From Streptomyces olivaceus (GTDB lineage Bacteria; Actinomycetota; Actinomycetes; Streptomycetales; Streptomycetaceae), in NCBI RefSeq assembly GCF_000721235.1, contig NZ_JOFH01000022.1, positions 62,001-126,000 on the forward strand: 64,000 nt of DNA, given 5' to 3'. A model generated the notes under the pieces. That model searched no databases. It saw only the letters and a program-made list of their open reading frames with translations, and was not told the origin of the DNA. Position numbers and translations under genes: made by a program. This document shows positions 25,221-33,728 of this stretch, piece after piece; positions within the stretch are counted from its first letter, which is position 1; every line of letters starts with the position of its first letter.

Positions 25221-26609
25221 ATGAAGGCACACGACGGCATGTACATCGACGGAGCCTGGCGGCCCGCCGACGGCCGGGACCCGATCGAGGTGGTGAACCC
25301 GGCCGACGGCCAGGTCATCGGCCGCGTCCCCGCCGGCAACGCCCTGGACGTCGACACCGCCGTACGGGCCGCCCGCGCCGCCCTGCCCGGCTGGGCCGCC
25401 ACTCCGCCCGCCGAGCGCGCCGCCCGCCTGGCCGCCCTGCGGGACGTGCTGGTGGCCCGCAAGGACGAGGTCGCCGAGACGGTCACCGCCGAGCTGGGCT
25501 CCCCGCTGAAGTTCTCGCAGGCCGTGCACGCCGCCGCACCGATCGCGGTGGCCGGCTCCTACGCCGAGCTGGCGGCCACGTACGCCTTCGAGGAGAAGGT
25601 GGGCAACTCCGTCGTCCACCACGAGCCGGTCGGCGTCGTCGGGGCCATCACCCCCTGGAACTACCCGCTCCACCAGATCGTCGCCAAGGCCGCCCCGGCG
25701 CTCGCGGCCGGCTGCACCCTGGTGCTCAAGCCCGCCGAGGACACCCCGCTCACCGCCCAGCTCTTCGCCGAGGCCGTGCACGAGGCGGGCGTCCCGGCCG
25801 GTGTCTTCAACCTGGTCACCGGCCTCGGCCCGGTCGCGGGGCAGGCACTCGCCGAGCACCCCGGCATCGACCTGGTCTCCTTCACCGGCTCCACCGCCGT
25901 CGGCCGCCGGATCGGCGCCGCCGCGGGCGCGGCCGTCAAGCGGGTCGCCCTCGAACTCGGCGGCAAGTCCGCCAACGTCATCCTCCCGAGCGCAGACCTG
26001 GCCAGGGCCGTGAACGTCGGCGTCGCCAACGTCATGTCCAACTCCGGTCAGACGTGCAGCGCCTGGACCCGCATGCTCGTCCACCGCGACCAGTACGACG
26101 AGGCGGTGGAACTGGCCGCCGGGGCCGCCGCGAAGTACGGCGACCGGATTGGGCCGCTCGTCAACGCCAAGCAGCAGGAGCGGGTGCGCGGTTACATCGA
26201 GAAGGGCGTCGCCGAGGGCGCCCGCCTCGTCGCCGGCGGACCCGAAGCCCCGCGCGAGCAGGGGTACTTCGTCAGCCCGACAGTCTTCGCCGAGGTGACG
26301 GACGAGATGACCGTCGCCCAGGAGGAGATCTTCGGCCCGGTCCTCTCCATCCTCCGCTACGAGGACGAGGAGGACGCCCTGCGCATCGCCAACGGCACGG
26401 TCTACGGCCTCGCGGGCGCCGTCTGGGCCGGCGACGAGGCGGAGGCGGTCGCCTTCGCGCGCCGGATGGACACCGGGCAGGTCGACATCAACGGCGGCCG
26501 GTTCAACCCGCTGGCCCCCTTCGGCGGTTACAAGCAGTCGGGCGTCGGCCGCGAACTGGGCGCGCACGGCCTCACGGAGTACCTGCAGACCAAGTCCCTC
26601 CAGTTCTAG
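25221..26609 (+). CDS. NAD(P)-dependent aldehyde dehydrogenase
   Basis: A 462-residue ALDH superfamily enzyme. GAITPWNYPLHQI and SFTGSTAVGRRI bind the cofactor, LELGGKSAN contains the general base Glu, and Cys279 in NSGQTCSAW is the nucleophile. ITPWNYP is typical of broad-range aldehyde dehydrogenases. The ATG has GGAGGG upstream. It lies 87 bp ahead of a zinc alcohol dehydrogenase, suggesting that an alcohol is oxidised through an aldehyde to an acid. An operator shared with the TetR/acyl-CoA dehydrogenase locus at 29.3 kb suggests the acid is then activated and beta-oxidised. Confidence 0.93.
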   Translation: MKAHDGMYIDGAWRPADGRDPIEVVNPADGQVIGRVPAGNALDVDTAVRAARAALPGWAATPPAERAARLAALRDVLVARKDEVAETVTAELGSPLKFSQAVHAAAPIAVAGSYAELAATYAFEEKVGNSVVHHEPVGVVGAITPWNYPLHQIVAKAAPALAAGCTLVLKPAEDTPLTAQLFAEAVHEAGVPAGVFNLVTGLGPVAGQALAEHPGIDLVSFTGSTAVGRRIGAAAGAAVKRVALELGGKSANVILPSADLARAVNVGVANVMSNSGQTCSAWTRMLVHRDQYDEAVELAAGAAAKYGDRIGPLVNAKQQERVRGYIEKGVAEGARLVAGGPEAPREQGYFVSPTVFAEVTDEMTVAQEEIFGPVLSILRYEDEEDALRIANGTVYGLAGAVWAGDEAEAVAFARRMDTGQVDINGGRFNPLAPFGGYKQSGVGRELGAHGLTEYLQTKSLQF

Positions 26610-26628
26610 CCCGCTTCGTTTCCAGACC

Positions 26629-26680
26629 AGGTCCAGCCCAAGTCCAGCCCACCGGTCCAGTCCACAGGTCCAGCCCACAG
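26629..26680 (+). repeat. Short imperfect direct repeats
   Basis: Four imperfect copies of AGGTCCAGCCCA in the gap between the aldehyde and alcohol dehydrogenase genes. No dyad or ribosome-binding site within them; origin unclear. Confidence 0.5.
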
Positions 26681-26696
26681 GGGAGCCGTCCACGCC

Positions 26697-27794
26697 ATGG
26701 CCGTCCGTACCGAAGTCCGCGCCGCTGTCGTCCCCGCCGTCGGCGCCCCGCTGGAGGTCACCGGGATCGAGCTGCCCGAGCCCGGCCCCGGCCGGGTCCG
26801 GGTGCGGCTCGCCGCCGCCGGGGTCTGCCACTCCGACCTGTCCCTGTCCAACGGCACCATGCGCGTGCCGCTCCCCGCCGTCCTCGGCCACGAGGGCGCC
26901 GGCACCGTCGTCGCCGTCGGCGAGGACGTCACCCACGTCGCGCCCGGCGACGGCGTCGTCCTCAACTGGGCCCCGTCCTGCGGCGCCTGCCACGCCTGCT
27001 CGCTCGGCGAGGTCTGGCTGTGCGCCAACGCGCTCGCCGGCGCCGCCGACGTGCACGCCCGCCGCGCAGCCGACGGCGCCGACCTGTACCCCGGCCTGAA
27101 CGTCGCCGCGTTCGCCGAGGAGACGGTGGTGGCCGCGGGCTGCGTCCTGCCCGCCCCCGAGGGCATCCCCCTCACCGAGGCGGCACTCCTCGGCTGCGCC
27201 GTCCTCACCGGCTACGGCGCCGTCCACCACTCGGCGCGGGTCCGCGAGGGCGAGACGGTCGCGGTCTTCGGCGTCGGGGGAGTGGGCCTCGCCGCCCTCC
27301 AGGCCGCCCGGATCGCGGGCGCCTCGAAGATCGTCGCCGTGGACGTCTCGCCGGAGAAGGAGGAGCTGGCCCGCGCGGCCGGCGCCACCGACTACGTCCT
27401 CGCCTCCGACACCACCGCCCGCGAGATCCGCGCCCTCACCGGCAAGCAGGGCGTGGACGTCGCCGTGGAGTGCGTCGGCCGCGCGGTCACCATCCGCACC
27501 GCCTGGGAGTCCACCCGGCGCGGCGGACGGACCACGGTCGTCGGCATCGGCGGCAAGGACCAGCAGGTCACCTTCAACGCCCTGGAGCTCTTCCACTGGG
27601 GCCGCACCCTCTCGGGCTGCGTCTACGGCAACGCCGACCCGTCCCGCGACCTCCCGGTCCTGGCCGACCACGTCCGCGCGGGCCGCCTCGGCCTCGCCGC
27701 CCTGGTGACGGAACGCATCGGCCTGGACGGCATCCCGGCCGCCTTCGAGAACATGCTGGCGGGCAAGGGCGGCCGGGCGCTGGTGGTGTTCTGA
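26697..27794 (+). CDS. Zinc-dependent alcohol dehydrogenase (class III-like MDR)
   Basis: A 365-residue medium-chain dehydrogenase. The catalytic zinc ligands are in GVCHSDLS and GHEGAGTVV, with the third later. The structural zinc site is CGACHACSLGEVWLC. The Rossmann motif is VFGVGGVGLAALQAARIAGASKIVAVDV, and the Asp after the second strand favours NAD+. It resembles the actinobacterial branch near mycothiol-dependent formaldehyde dehydrogenase and long-chain alcohol dehydrogenases, but that substrate is not certain. It is co-oriented with and probably co-transcribed with the aldehyde dehydrogenase. Confidence 0.92.
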   Translation: MAVRTEVRAAVVPAVGAPLEVTGIELPEPGPGRVRVRLAAAGVCHSDLSLSNGTMRVPLPAVLGHEGAGTVVAVGEDVTHVAPGDGVVLNWAPSCGACHACSLGEVWLCANALAGAADVHARRAADGADLYPGLNVAAFAEETVVAAGCVLPAPEGIPLTEAALLGCAVLTGYGAVHHSARVREGETVAVFGVGGVGLAALQAARIAGASKIVAVDVSPEKEELARAAGATDYVLASDTTAREIRALTGKQGVDVAVECVGRAVTIRTAWESTRRGGRTTVVGIGGKDQQVTFNALELFHWGRTLSGCVYGNADPSRDLPVLADHVRAGRLGLAALVTERIGLDGIPAAFENMLAGKGGRALVVF

Positions 27795-27869
27795 CGGCGG
27801 CGGTCAGACCTCGGCCGCGTACGGAAGGAAACCGGCGCACCCGAGGCCGGTCACCGTACGTACGTCCCC

Positions 27870-28586
27870 TCAGTCGCGCAGCGCCGCCGCCTCGATGCCC
27901 AGCAGCCCGGACAGCGCGCGCTCACCCGTCGCCGTGACCTTCACCGCCCGTCCTGAGCCGATCCGCACGCACCACCCGGTGTCCAGGGCGTGCCGGCACA
28001 GGGCCGCGCCCGCGACGCCCGCGAGATGGGGGCGCCGTTCGGTCCAGTCGAGGCAGGCCCGGGCCAGCGGGCGCCGACCGGTCGGCCGCAGGGTGATCCC
28101 GGCGGCCTCGAACCAGCCGAGGCCCGCGTCGGTGAGTGCGAAGCCGGTGTCCTGGCGGAGCAGCCCGCGGCCGGTCAGCGCGTCGGTGAGCGCGATGCCG
28201 AGCCGCCCGGCGAGATGGTCGTAGCAGGTGCGCCCGCGGGCCAGCGCGGACCCGGCGCTCGCCGCCCGCAGCGTACGCGGGCGGCGCCCCACCGCCTCCG
28301 GCGCGACCTGCGCGGCCAGGTCCTCCACCAGCTGCGCCACCCGCTCGTCGGCCAGCCGCACGTACCGGTGGCGCCCCTGCCGCTCCTGGGCCAGCAGCCC
28401 GCCCGCGACCAGCTTGCCCAGGTGCTCGCTCGCCGTCGACGCGGCGACCCCCGCGTGCCGGGCCAGCTCACCGGCGGTCCACGCCCGCCCGTCGAGCAGC
28501 GCCAGCAGACACGCGGCGCGGGTCTCGTCCGCGATCAGTGCGGCCAGCCGGGCGAGGCCGGGCGCCTCGGCGTCCTTCTCGGTCAT
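27870..28586 (-). CDS. ArsR-family helix-turn-helix regulator
   Basis: A 238-residue regulator. The ArsR winged helix occupies about residues 10-80 (LAALIADETRAACLLALLDGRAWTAGELARHAGVAASTASEHLGKLVAGGLLAQERQGRHRYVRL). A larger C-terminal domain has a second winged-helix appearance (TDAGLGWFEAAGI ... VTATGERALSGLLGIE). It lacks the CxC metal site of metal sensors. It is convergent with the alcohol dehydrogenase gene and tandem with the TetR gene upstream. Target unknown. Confidence 0.87.
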   Translation of the reverse strand: MTEKDAEAPGLARLAALIADETRAACLLALLDGRAWTAGELARHAGVAASTASEHLGKLVAGGLLAQERQGRHRYVRLADERVAQLVEDLAAQVAPEAVGRRPRTLRAASAGSALARGRTCYDHLAGRLGIALTDALTGRGLLRQDTGFALTDAGLGWFEAAGITLRPTGRRPLARACLDWTERRPHLAGVAGAALCRHALDTGWCVRIGSGRAVKVTATGERALSGLLGIEAAALRD

Positions 28587-28650
28587 GCCTCCCAGGATGC
28601 GTCACGCACGGTTCGGCGGCCGCCGAAGTGTCCTCGTACGCCCGGCGTGC

Positions 28651-29292
28651 TCACGGCTCCTGCCGCACCTGCTCGTACTGCAGCGCCAGCCCGTCGAGGA
28701 GGGCCGTCAGCCCGGTCCCGAAGGCCCGCTCGTCGATCTTCTCCTGCTGTTCGGCCAGGCGGTGGGCCTGCTGGAGGTGCGGGTAGTCAACGGGGTCGTA
28801 GGCGTCCGGTTCGTCCACGAAGCCCCCGGCGAAGGAGCCGAGCGCGGAGCCCATGACGAAGTAGCGCACCAGTGCGCCGATGGACGTGGCCTGGGCGGGG
28901 GGCCAGCCGGCCGCGACCATCGCGCCGTAGACCGCGTCCGCGAGGTGCAGGGCGGCCGGGCGGCGGCCGGGGCCGTGGGCCAGGACCGGGACGATGTTGG
29001 GATGGTCGCGCAGGGCCGCCCGGTAGGAGACGGCCCAGTCGTGCAGTGCGGTCCGCCACTCGCGCCCGTCCTCGAACATCGACAGGTCGACCTGCGCGCT
29101 CACCGAGTCGGCGACGGCCTCCAGGATCTCGTCCTTGGTGCGGAAGTGGTTGTAGAGCGAGGGCCCGCTCACCCCCAGCTCCGCGGCGAGCCGGCGCGTG
29201 GAGACGGCCGCGAGGCCCTCCGCGTCCACCAGGGCGCGGGCCGCCTCGACGATCCGGTCGGTGCTGAGCAGGGGCTTGCGCGGTCGGGCCAT
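28651..29292 (-). CDS. TetR-family regulator of acyl-CoA/alcohol catabolism
   Basis: A 213-residue TetR protein. The DNA-binding domain is TDRIVEAARALVDAEGLAAVSTRRLAAELGVSGPSLYNHFRTK (about 11-53) and the ligand domain is of the TetR_C_33-like type. Start 29292 was chosen over 29301. It is divergent from an acyl-CoA dehydrogenase gene, and the shared upstream region contains a dyad also found before the aldehyde dehydrogenase at 25.2 kb. I infer that it represses both sets and responds to an acyl-CoA or acid. Confidence 0.88.
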   Translation of the reverse strand: MARPRKPLLSTDRIVEAARALVDAEGLAAVSTRRLAAELGVSGPSLYNHFRTKDEILEAVADSVSAQVDLSMFEDGREWRTALHDWAVSYRAALRDHPNIVPVLAHGPGRRPAALHLADAVYGAMVAAGWPPAQATSIGALVRYFVMGSALGSFAGGFVDEPDAYDPVDYPHLQQAHRLAEQQEKIDERAFGTGLTALLDGLALQYEQVRQEP

Positions 29293-29318
29293 GGCGCACA
29301 TAGTAGGGCTGCGGCATT

Positions 29319-29337
29319 TAACTAGCAGTGCTAATTT
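29319..29337. promoter_or_regulatory. TetR operator between tetR and acyl-CoA dehydrogenase
   Basis: Dyad AACTAGCAGTGCTAATTT at 29320-29337, in an AT-rich stretch. It is the second copy of the motif at 25166-25183. Confidence 0.75.
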
Positions 29338-29403
29338 ACAGGCGCCGTCCGGTGCGTCCGGTGATCCGCTGTTCAAGGTCTGTCTTCTGTGGGGTGACTC
29401 GGC

Positions 29404-30555
29404 ATGAATCTGGAGCTCAGCGAGGAGCAGGGCGCCGTACGGCAGCTCGCGCGGGACTTCGTGGCGCGCGAGATCGCCCCGCACGTCGTCGCCTGGGACC
29501 GGGCCGAGGAGGTGGACCGGTCGATCGTGAAGAAACTCGGCGAAGTCGGCTTCCTCGGGCTCACCGTCGACGAGGAGTACGGCGGTTCCGGGGGCGACCA
29601 CCTCGCGTACTGCCTGGTCACCGAGGAGCTGGGGCGCGGTGACAGCTCCGTGCGCGGGATCGTCTCCGTCTCCCTCGGCCTGGTCGCCAAGACCGTCGCC
29701 GCCTGGGGGAGCGAGGAGCAGAAGCGCCGCTGGCTGCCCGGCCTCACCTCCGGCGCGTACCTCGGCTGCTTCGGCCTGACCGAGCCCGGCACCGGGTCCG
29801 ACGCGGGCAACCTCGCCACCCGCGCGGTGCGCGACGGCGACGACTACGTCGTCAACGGCACCAAGATGTTCATCACCAACGGCACCTGGGCCGACGTCGT
29901 CCTGCTCTTCGCCCGCTCCACCGACGCCCCCGGCCACCGGGGCGTCTCCGCCTTCCTGGTGCCCACCGACACCCCCGGCCTCACCCGCCGCACCGTCCAC
30001 GGCAAGCTGGGGCTGCGCGGCCAGGCCACCGCCGAACTGGTCCTGGAGGACGTCCGCGTGCCCGCCTCCGCGATGCTCGCCCCCGAGGGCAAGGGCTTCT
30101 CGGTCGCCATGTCGGCCCTCGCCAAGGGGCGCATGTCGGTCGCGGCCGGCTGCGTCGGCATAGCCCAGGCCGCGCTGGACGCGGCCGTGAAGTACGCGGG
30201 CGAGCGCGAGCAGTTCGGCAAGACCATCGCCCACCACCAGCTGGTCCAGGAGCTGATCAGCGACATCGCCCTCGACGTGGACGCCGCCCGGCTGCTGACC
30301 TGGCGGGTCGCCGACCTGATCGACCGCGGGCAGCCCTTCACCGTCGAGTCCTCCAAGGCCAAGCTCTTCGCCTCGGAAGCGGCCGTGCGCGCGGCCAACA
30401 ACGCCCTCCAGGTCTTCGGCGGCTACGGCTACATCGACGAGTACCCGGCGGGCAAGCTGCTGCGCGACGCCCGCGTGATGACCCTCTACGAGGGCACCAG
30501 CCAGATCCAGAAGCTGGTCATCGGCCGCGCGCTGACCGGGGTTTCGGCCTTCTGA
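29404..30555 (+). CDS. Acyl-CoA dehydrogenase
   Basis: A 383-residue FAD-dependent acyl-CoA dehydrogenase. CFGLTEPGTGSDAGNLAT binds flavin and substrate, MFITNGTWADVVLLFAR is typical of the middle domain, and the final domain has REQFGKTIAHHQLVQELI, LQVFGGYGYIDEYPAGKLLRDARV and YEGTSQIQ. The Glu in YEGTS is the catalytic base. It performs the first step of fatty or branched acyl-CoA beta-oxidation, passing electrons to ETF. It is divergent from the TetR gene, with an operator between them. Confidence 0.95.
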   Translation: MNLELSEEQGAVRQLARDFVAREIAPHVVAWDRAEEVDRSIVKKLGEVGFLGLTVDEEYGGSGGDHLAYCLVTEELGRGDSSVRGIVSVSLGLVAKTVAAWGSEEQKRRWLPGLTSGAYLGCFGLTEPGTGSDAGNLATRAVRDGDDYVVNGTKMFITNGTWADVVLLFARSTDAPGHRGVSAFLVPTDTPGLTRRTVHGKLGLRGQATAELVLEDVRVPASAMLAPEGKGFSVAMSALAKGRMSVAAGCVGIAQAALDAAVKYAGEREQFGKTIAHHQLVQELISDIALDVDAARLLTWRVADLIDRGQPFTVESSKAKLFASEAAVRAANNALQVFGGYGYIDEYPAGKLLRDARVMTLYEGTSQIQKLVIGRALTGVSAF

Positions 30556-30644
30556 GCGCAGGAGGCCCGAGCGGGCCCTCTGAGTAGCCGTACTGAGTAC
30601 GCGGGCGGATGTGGCCCGGACCACAACCGCCGATCCTTGTCCCC

Positions 30645-30959
30645 ATGAGTGAGACAGCGGTCAAGCAGCAGAACACGGCGGCCTTCTACGGTCAGGCCGT
30701 CGCGTCGTTCGGGGTGGCGATGGCCGCCACCGCGATCGGCATCTACCAGCTGGAGGCCGACCCCTGGGTGCGCGCCTTCCTCGCCATCGCCGTCCTGTAC
30801 CTGGTCACCTCGGCCTTCACGCTGGCCAAGATCATCCGGGACCGCCAGGAGGTCGGCCAGATAGTGAGCCGGGTCGACCAGGCGCGGCTGGACAAGATCC
30901 TCGTCGAGCACGACCCCTTCCAGAAGCCGGGCGGCGCCCCCGCGGGACAGCGTCCCTAA
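30645..30959 (+). CDS. YiaA/YiaB-type two-helix membrane protein
   Basis: A 104-residue inner-membrane protein of the YiaAB family. Two hydrophobic helices (FYGQAVASFGVAMAATAIGIYQL and VRAFLAIAVLYLVTSAFTLAKII) are followed by RDRQEVGQIVSRVDQARLDKILVEHDPF, a conserved cytoplasmic tail. The function of the family is unknown. The start was placed at the ATG that begins MSETAVKQQNTAAFYGQ, the conserved N-terminus. Confidence 0.87.
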   Translation: MSETAVKQQNTAAFYGQAVASFGVAMAATAIGIYQLEADPWVRAFLAIAVLYLVTSAFTLAKIIRDRQEVGQIVSRVDQARLDKILVEHDPFQKPGGAPAGQRP

Positions 30960-30971
30960 GCGCTCGCTCAG
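30956..30971. promoter_or_regulatory. TetR operator upstream of the MaoC-locus tetR
   Basis: CTAAGCGCTCGCTCAG, one mismatch from the CTAAGC-N4-GCTTAG dyad at 32203-32224. It overlaps the end of the YiaA-like gene and precedes a TATGGT -10 box, so it suits autoregulation. Confidence 0.65.
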
Positions 30972-31019
30972 TTTCCCCGGTATGGTGGTGCCCCTGTCAC
31001 CGAGAGGGGCGAACAAGCG

Positions 31020-31685
31020 ATGAGTACGGCGGCCGAGACGGCGGGCGGCGACACCGAGCCGTGGGACGAGGTCACGCCCGACGCGGCCAGGCGGCTCCTG
31101 GTCGCCGCCGTGGAGGCCTTCGCCGAGCGCGGGTACCACGCGACCACGACCCGCGACATCGCCGGCCGGGCCGGCATGAGCCCGGCCGCGCTCTACATCC
31201 ACTACAAGACCAAGGAAGAGCTGCTCCACCGCATCAGCCGCATCGGTCACGAACGGGCCCTCGCCATCCTGCGGACCGCGGCCGAGAGCGAGGGCAGCGC
31301 CGCGCAGCGGCTGGCCGACGCCGTCGGCTCCTTCGTGCGCTGGCACGCGGGCCGGCGCACCACCGCGCGTGTCGTCCAGTACGAACTGGACGCGCTCGGC
31401 CCCGAGGCGCGCGACGAGATCCTCGCCCTGCGCCGCCGGGTCGACGCCGAGGTGCGCGGCATCGTCGAGGACGGAGTGGCGTCCGGCGAGTTCGACGTGC
31501 CGGACGCCAAGGGCACCACGCTCGCCATCCTGTCGCTCTGCATCGACGTGGCCCGCTGGTTCAACGTGAACGGCCCCCGGACCCCCGACGAGATCGGCGC
31601 GCTCTACGCCGACCTCGTGCTGCGGATGGTGGGGGCCGGGGCCTCCGGCGCCGCGTGGGAGCGGTCCGGCACCGCTCAGACGTAG
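31020..31685 (+). CDS. TetR-family regulator (KstR2/FadR-like)
   Basis: A 221-residue TetR protein. The N-terminal domain is ARRLLVAAVEAFAERGYHATTTRDIAGRAGMSPAALYIHYKTKEELL (about 23-70) and the C-terminal domain has the layout seen in acyl-CoA-responsive actinobacterial TetR regulators (TetR_C_17/KstR2-like). Its 3' end overlaps the convergent MaoC gene by 10 bp. Matching operators at 30956 and 32203 mark itself and MaoC as targets. Confidence 0.88.
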   Translation: MSTAAETAGGDTEPWDEVTPDAARRLLVAAVEAFAERGYHATTTRDIAGRAGMSPAALYIHYKTKEELLHRISRIGHERALAILRTAAESEGSAAQRLADAVGSFVRWHAGRRTTARVVQYELDALGPEARDEILALRRRVDAEVRGIVEDGVASGEFDVPDAKGTTLAILSLCIDVARWFNVNGPRTPDEIGALYADLVLRMVGAGASGAAWERSGTAQT

Positions 31686-32137
31686 TAGCGCGAGACGGAC
31701 TCGGCGACGCACACCGGCTTGTCGCCGCCCTCGCGCTCCACGGTGAAGGCGACGCTCACCTGGATGCCTCCCTTGACATCCTCGACGCCGGTGATCGTCG
31801 CCGTGGCGCGCACCCGCGAGCCGACCGGGACGGGGGAGGGGAAACGAACCTTGTTGGTGCCGTAGTTGACGCCCATCGTCACGCCCTCGACCCGGAGCAG
31901 TTGCGGCCCGAACAGCGGGAGGAGCGACAGGGTCAGGTAGCCGTGCGCGATCGTGGTGCGGAACGGCCCCTCGGCGGCCCGCTCCGGATCCACGTGGATC
32001 CACTGGTGGTCGCCGGTCGCCTCGGCGAACAGGTCGATGCGCTTCTGGTCGACCTCCAGCCAGTCGGTGTACCCCAGCTGCTCTCCCACGGCCGCCTTCA
32101 CCTCGTCGGCGGACGCGAAGATCCTCGGCTCTGCCAT
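31676..32137 (-). CDS. MaoC-family (R)-enoyl-CoA hydratase
   Basis: A 153-residue single hot-dog-fold hydratase. The catalytic motif is [15 protein letters not shown], with Asp and His five residues apart, followed by [18 protein letters not shown] and [20 protein letters not shown]. Such enzymes hydrate enoyl-CoA to (R)-3-hydroxyacyl-CoA in fatty-acid or sterol side-chain breakdown. Start 32137 was chosen because conserved sequence begins MAEPRIF. It is divergent from soxR, with a TetR dyad in its promoter. Confidence 0.92.
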   Translation of the reverse strand: MAEPRIFASADEVKAAVGEQLGYTDWLEVDQKRIDLFAEATGDHQWIHVDPERAAEGPFRTTIAHGYLTLSLLPLFGPQLLRVEGVTMGVNYGTNKVRFPSPVPVGSRVRATATITGVEDVKGGIQVSVAFTVEREGGDKPVCVAESVSRYYV

Positions 32138-32202
32138 GCTGTCCCGGCCTCCCAAGTCGTACCAAGTCATGCCACGTCGTACTGATTCCAGCGACTCTCA
32201 CC

Positions 32203-32224
32203 ATGCTAAGCGACTGCTTAGCAT
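32203..32224. promoter_or_regulatory. TetR operator in the maoC promoter
   Basis: Perfect 9-bp inverted repeat ATGCTAAGC (32203-32211) and GCTTAGCAT (32216-32224) with a 4-bp spacer. A degenerate copy is at 30956-30971. Confidence 0.8.
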
Positions 32225-32273
32225 GGTGGCCCGCGGGGTCCCTGTCAACGGACCGCACGGGTGGCGGGCTCGG

Positions 32274-32279
32274 TAGGGT
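32274..32279 (+). promoter_or_regulatory. -10 element of the leaderless soxR promoter
   Basis: TAGGGT lies 7 nt before the GTG at 32287, with no ribosome-binding site. It supports that start over longer frames. Confidence 0.6.
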
Positions 32280-32286
32280 CGGTGGG

Positions 32287-32814
32287 GTGCCCCAGATCCC
32301 CGAGAAGGTTCACGAACTCACGGTCGGCCAGCTCGCCGCACGCAGCGGCGCCGCCGTCTCCGCCCTGCACTTCTACGAGTCGAAGGGCCTGATCTCCAGC
32401 CGCCGCACCTCGGGCAACCAGCGCCGCTTCACCCGCGACACCCTGCGCAGGGTCGCCTTCGTGCGCGCGGCGCAACGCGTCGGCATCCCGCTCGCCACGA
32501 TCCGCGAGGCGCTCGCCGAACTGCCCGAGGAGCGCACGCCCACCGAGGAGGACTGGGCCCGGCTCTCCCGGTCCTGGCGCTCCGAACTGGACGAGCGCAT
32601 CAAGCAGCTCAACCGGCTGCGCGACCACCTCACCGACTGCATCGGCTGCGGCTGCCTGTCCCTGGACACCTGCGTCCTGTCCAACCCCGACGACGCCTTC
32701 GGCGAACGCGGCACCGGCTCGCGCCTGCTGGTGGAACGCCGCGGTCCCGCGGCCCGCGCCGGCCGGCCGGGCCCCGCTCCCGACCAGCAGACCGCCCAGT
32801 GCTGCGGCGACTGA
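32287..32814 (+). CDS. soxR: Redox-sensitive MerR-family activator SoxR
   Basis: A 175-residue MerR-family protein. The helix-turn-helix ([26 protein letters not shown], about 11-36) is followed by a dimerisation helix and the [2Fe-2S] cluster motif C118-x2-C121-x-C123-x5-C129 ([12 protein letters not shown]), the hallmark of SoxR. In Streptomyces SoxR responds to redox-active secondary metabolites and activates a few genes located elsewhere, rather than a soxS. It has a C-terminal extension of about 20 residues ending QCCGD compared with E. coli. No target gene with a SoxR box is evident next to it. Confidence 0.95.
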   Translation: MPQIPEKVHELTVGQLAARSGAAVSALHFYESKGLISSRRTSGNQRRFTRDTLRRVAFVRAAQRVGIPLATIREALAELPEERTPTEEDWARLSRSWRSELDERIKQLNRLRDHLTDCIGCGCLSLDTCVLSNPDDAFGERGTGSRLLVERRGPAARAGRPGPAPDQQTAQCCGD

Positions 32815-32904
32815 CGCGTCACCGGCCGCCGGGACGTCCGTCAGGGCTGACGGCGGCTCACCGCCGTCGGGGATGCGGTGCCCCCGGCGCACCCCCGCGG
32901 CCGG

Positions 32905-33507
32905 TCACGCCGACATCAGCAGTCGCCCCCGGCGGGCGTCCCCCAGTGCGTCGGGGGTGAGGACGGGCCGCGGCACGAGGATGCCGCAGTCCGCGCAGAC
33001 CGGCCCCGTCGAGGGCTCGTGGTCCAGGTCGTACGTCCAGATCAGGCGCTCCCCGGCGCACACCGGGCACACGGAGCCCGGCTCGCGCTCCAGCGCCGTG
33101 ATCAGCCGGCGCAGCACCTCCGCCAGCGGGCCGTCGGGGTGGACCCTGGGGTCGTCGCACCAGGCCACACCGAACCCGCCCCAGGTCAGCCGGTGCCAGT
33201 CGTCCACGCTGCCCGGCCTGCGCAGCCCGTCGTGCTTCTCCTTCCTGCGCCGCTCGGCGAACTCCACCTCGTAGGCCAGCCAGACCGAGCGCGCCTCCTC
33301 CAGCTCCTCCAGTGCGGCCACGAGCCGCGCCGGATCGGGGGAGCGGTCCTCGGGTCCGAACCCGGCCCGGGAGCAGAGATGGTCCCAGGTCGCCCTGTGC
33401 CCGTAAGGGGCAAAACGCTCAAGGCACTTGCGCAGTGAATAGCGCCGCAGCGCCAGGTCGCACCGTGGATCGCGGACCTGTCTCGCCAGACTTCGGAAAC
33501 CGGCCAT
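32905..33507 (-). CDS. Conserved hypothetical protein with C-terminal zinc ribbon
   Basis: A 200-residue protein without a recognised named domain. The N-terminal half is helical and charged (RDPRCDLALRRYSLRKCLERFAPYGHRATWDHLCSRAGF, then EELEEARSVWLAYEVEFAERRRKEK). The C-terminal part has two CxxC knuckles, CPVCAG and CADCG, 25-30 residues apart, which look like a zinc ribbon. No signal peptide. Function unknown; it may bind nucleic acid. It faces soxR. Confidence 0.75.
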   Translation of the reverse strand: MAGFRSLARQVRDPRCDLALRRYSLRKCLERFAPYGHRATWDHLCSRAGFGPEDRSPDPARLVAALEELEEARSVWLAYEVEFAERRRKEKHDGLRRPGSVDDWHRLTWGGFGVAWCDDPRVHPDGPLAEVLRRLITALEREPGSVCPVCAGERLIWTYDLDHEPSTGPVCADCGILVPRPVLTPDALGDARRGRLLMSA

Positions 33508-33728
33508 CGCCCTGCACCTCCGTCACACCTGCACCTGTACTTCGGTCATCTCGGCGTCGTCGTACGGACGTCGCCGAATAGACGTATCGACAACCGATTC
33601 GGCTCCATCCGATTTCCGATGCCCTCCATAAGCCGATCCACCCACTCCGGAAAGTGACGCATGTTCATCTTCCAACTCGGGGATACCGGCGGTAACGTCC
33701 CGCCACACCCCCGTCGGGAGGAGCTGTC

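Noticed and set aside
24309..27671. 1120-codon open frame on the minus strand
   Set aside because: It is antisense to the dehydrogenase genes and others, with a low-complexity composition caused by GC-biased third positions of real genes.
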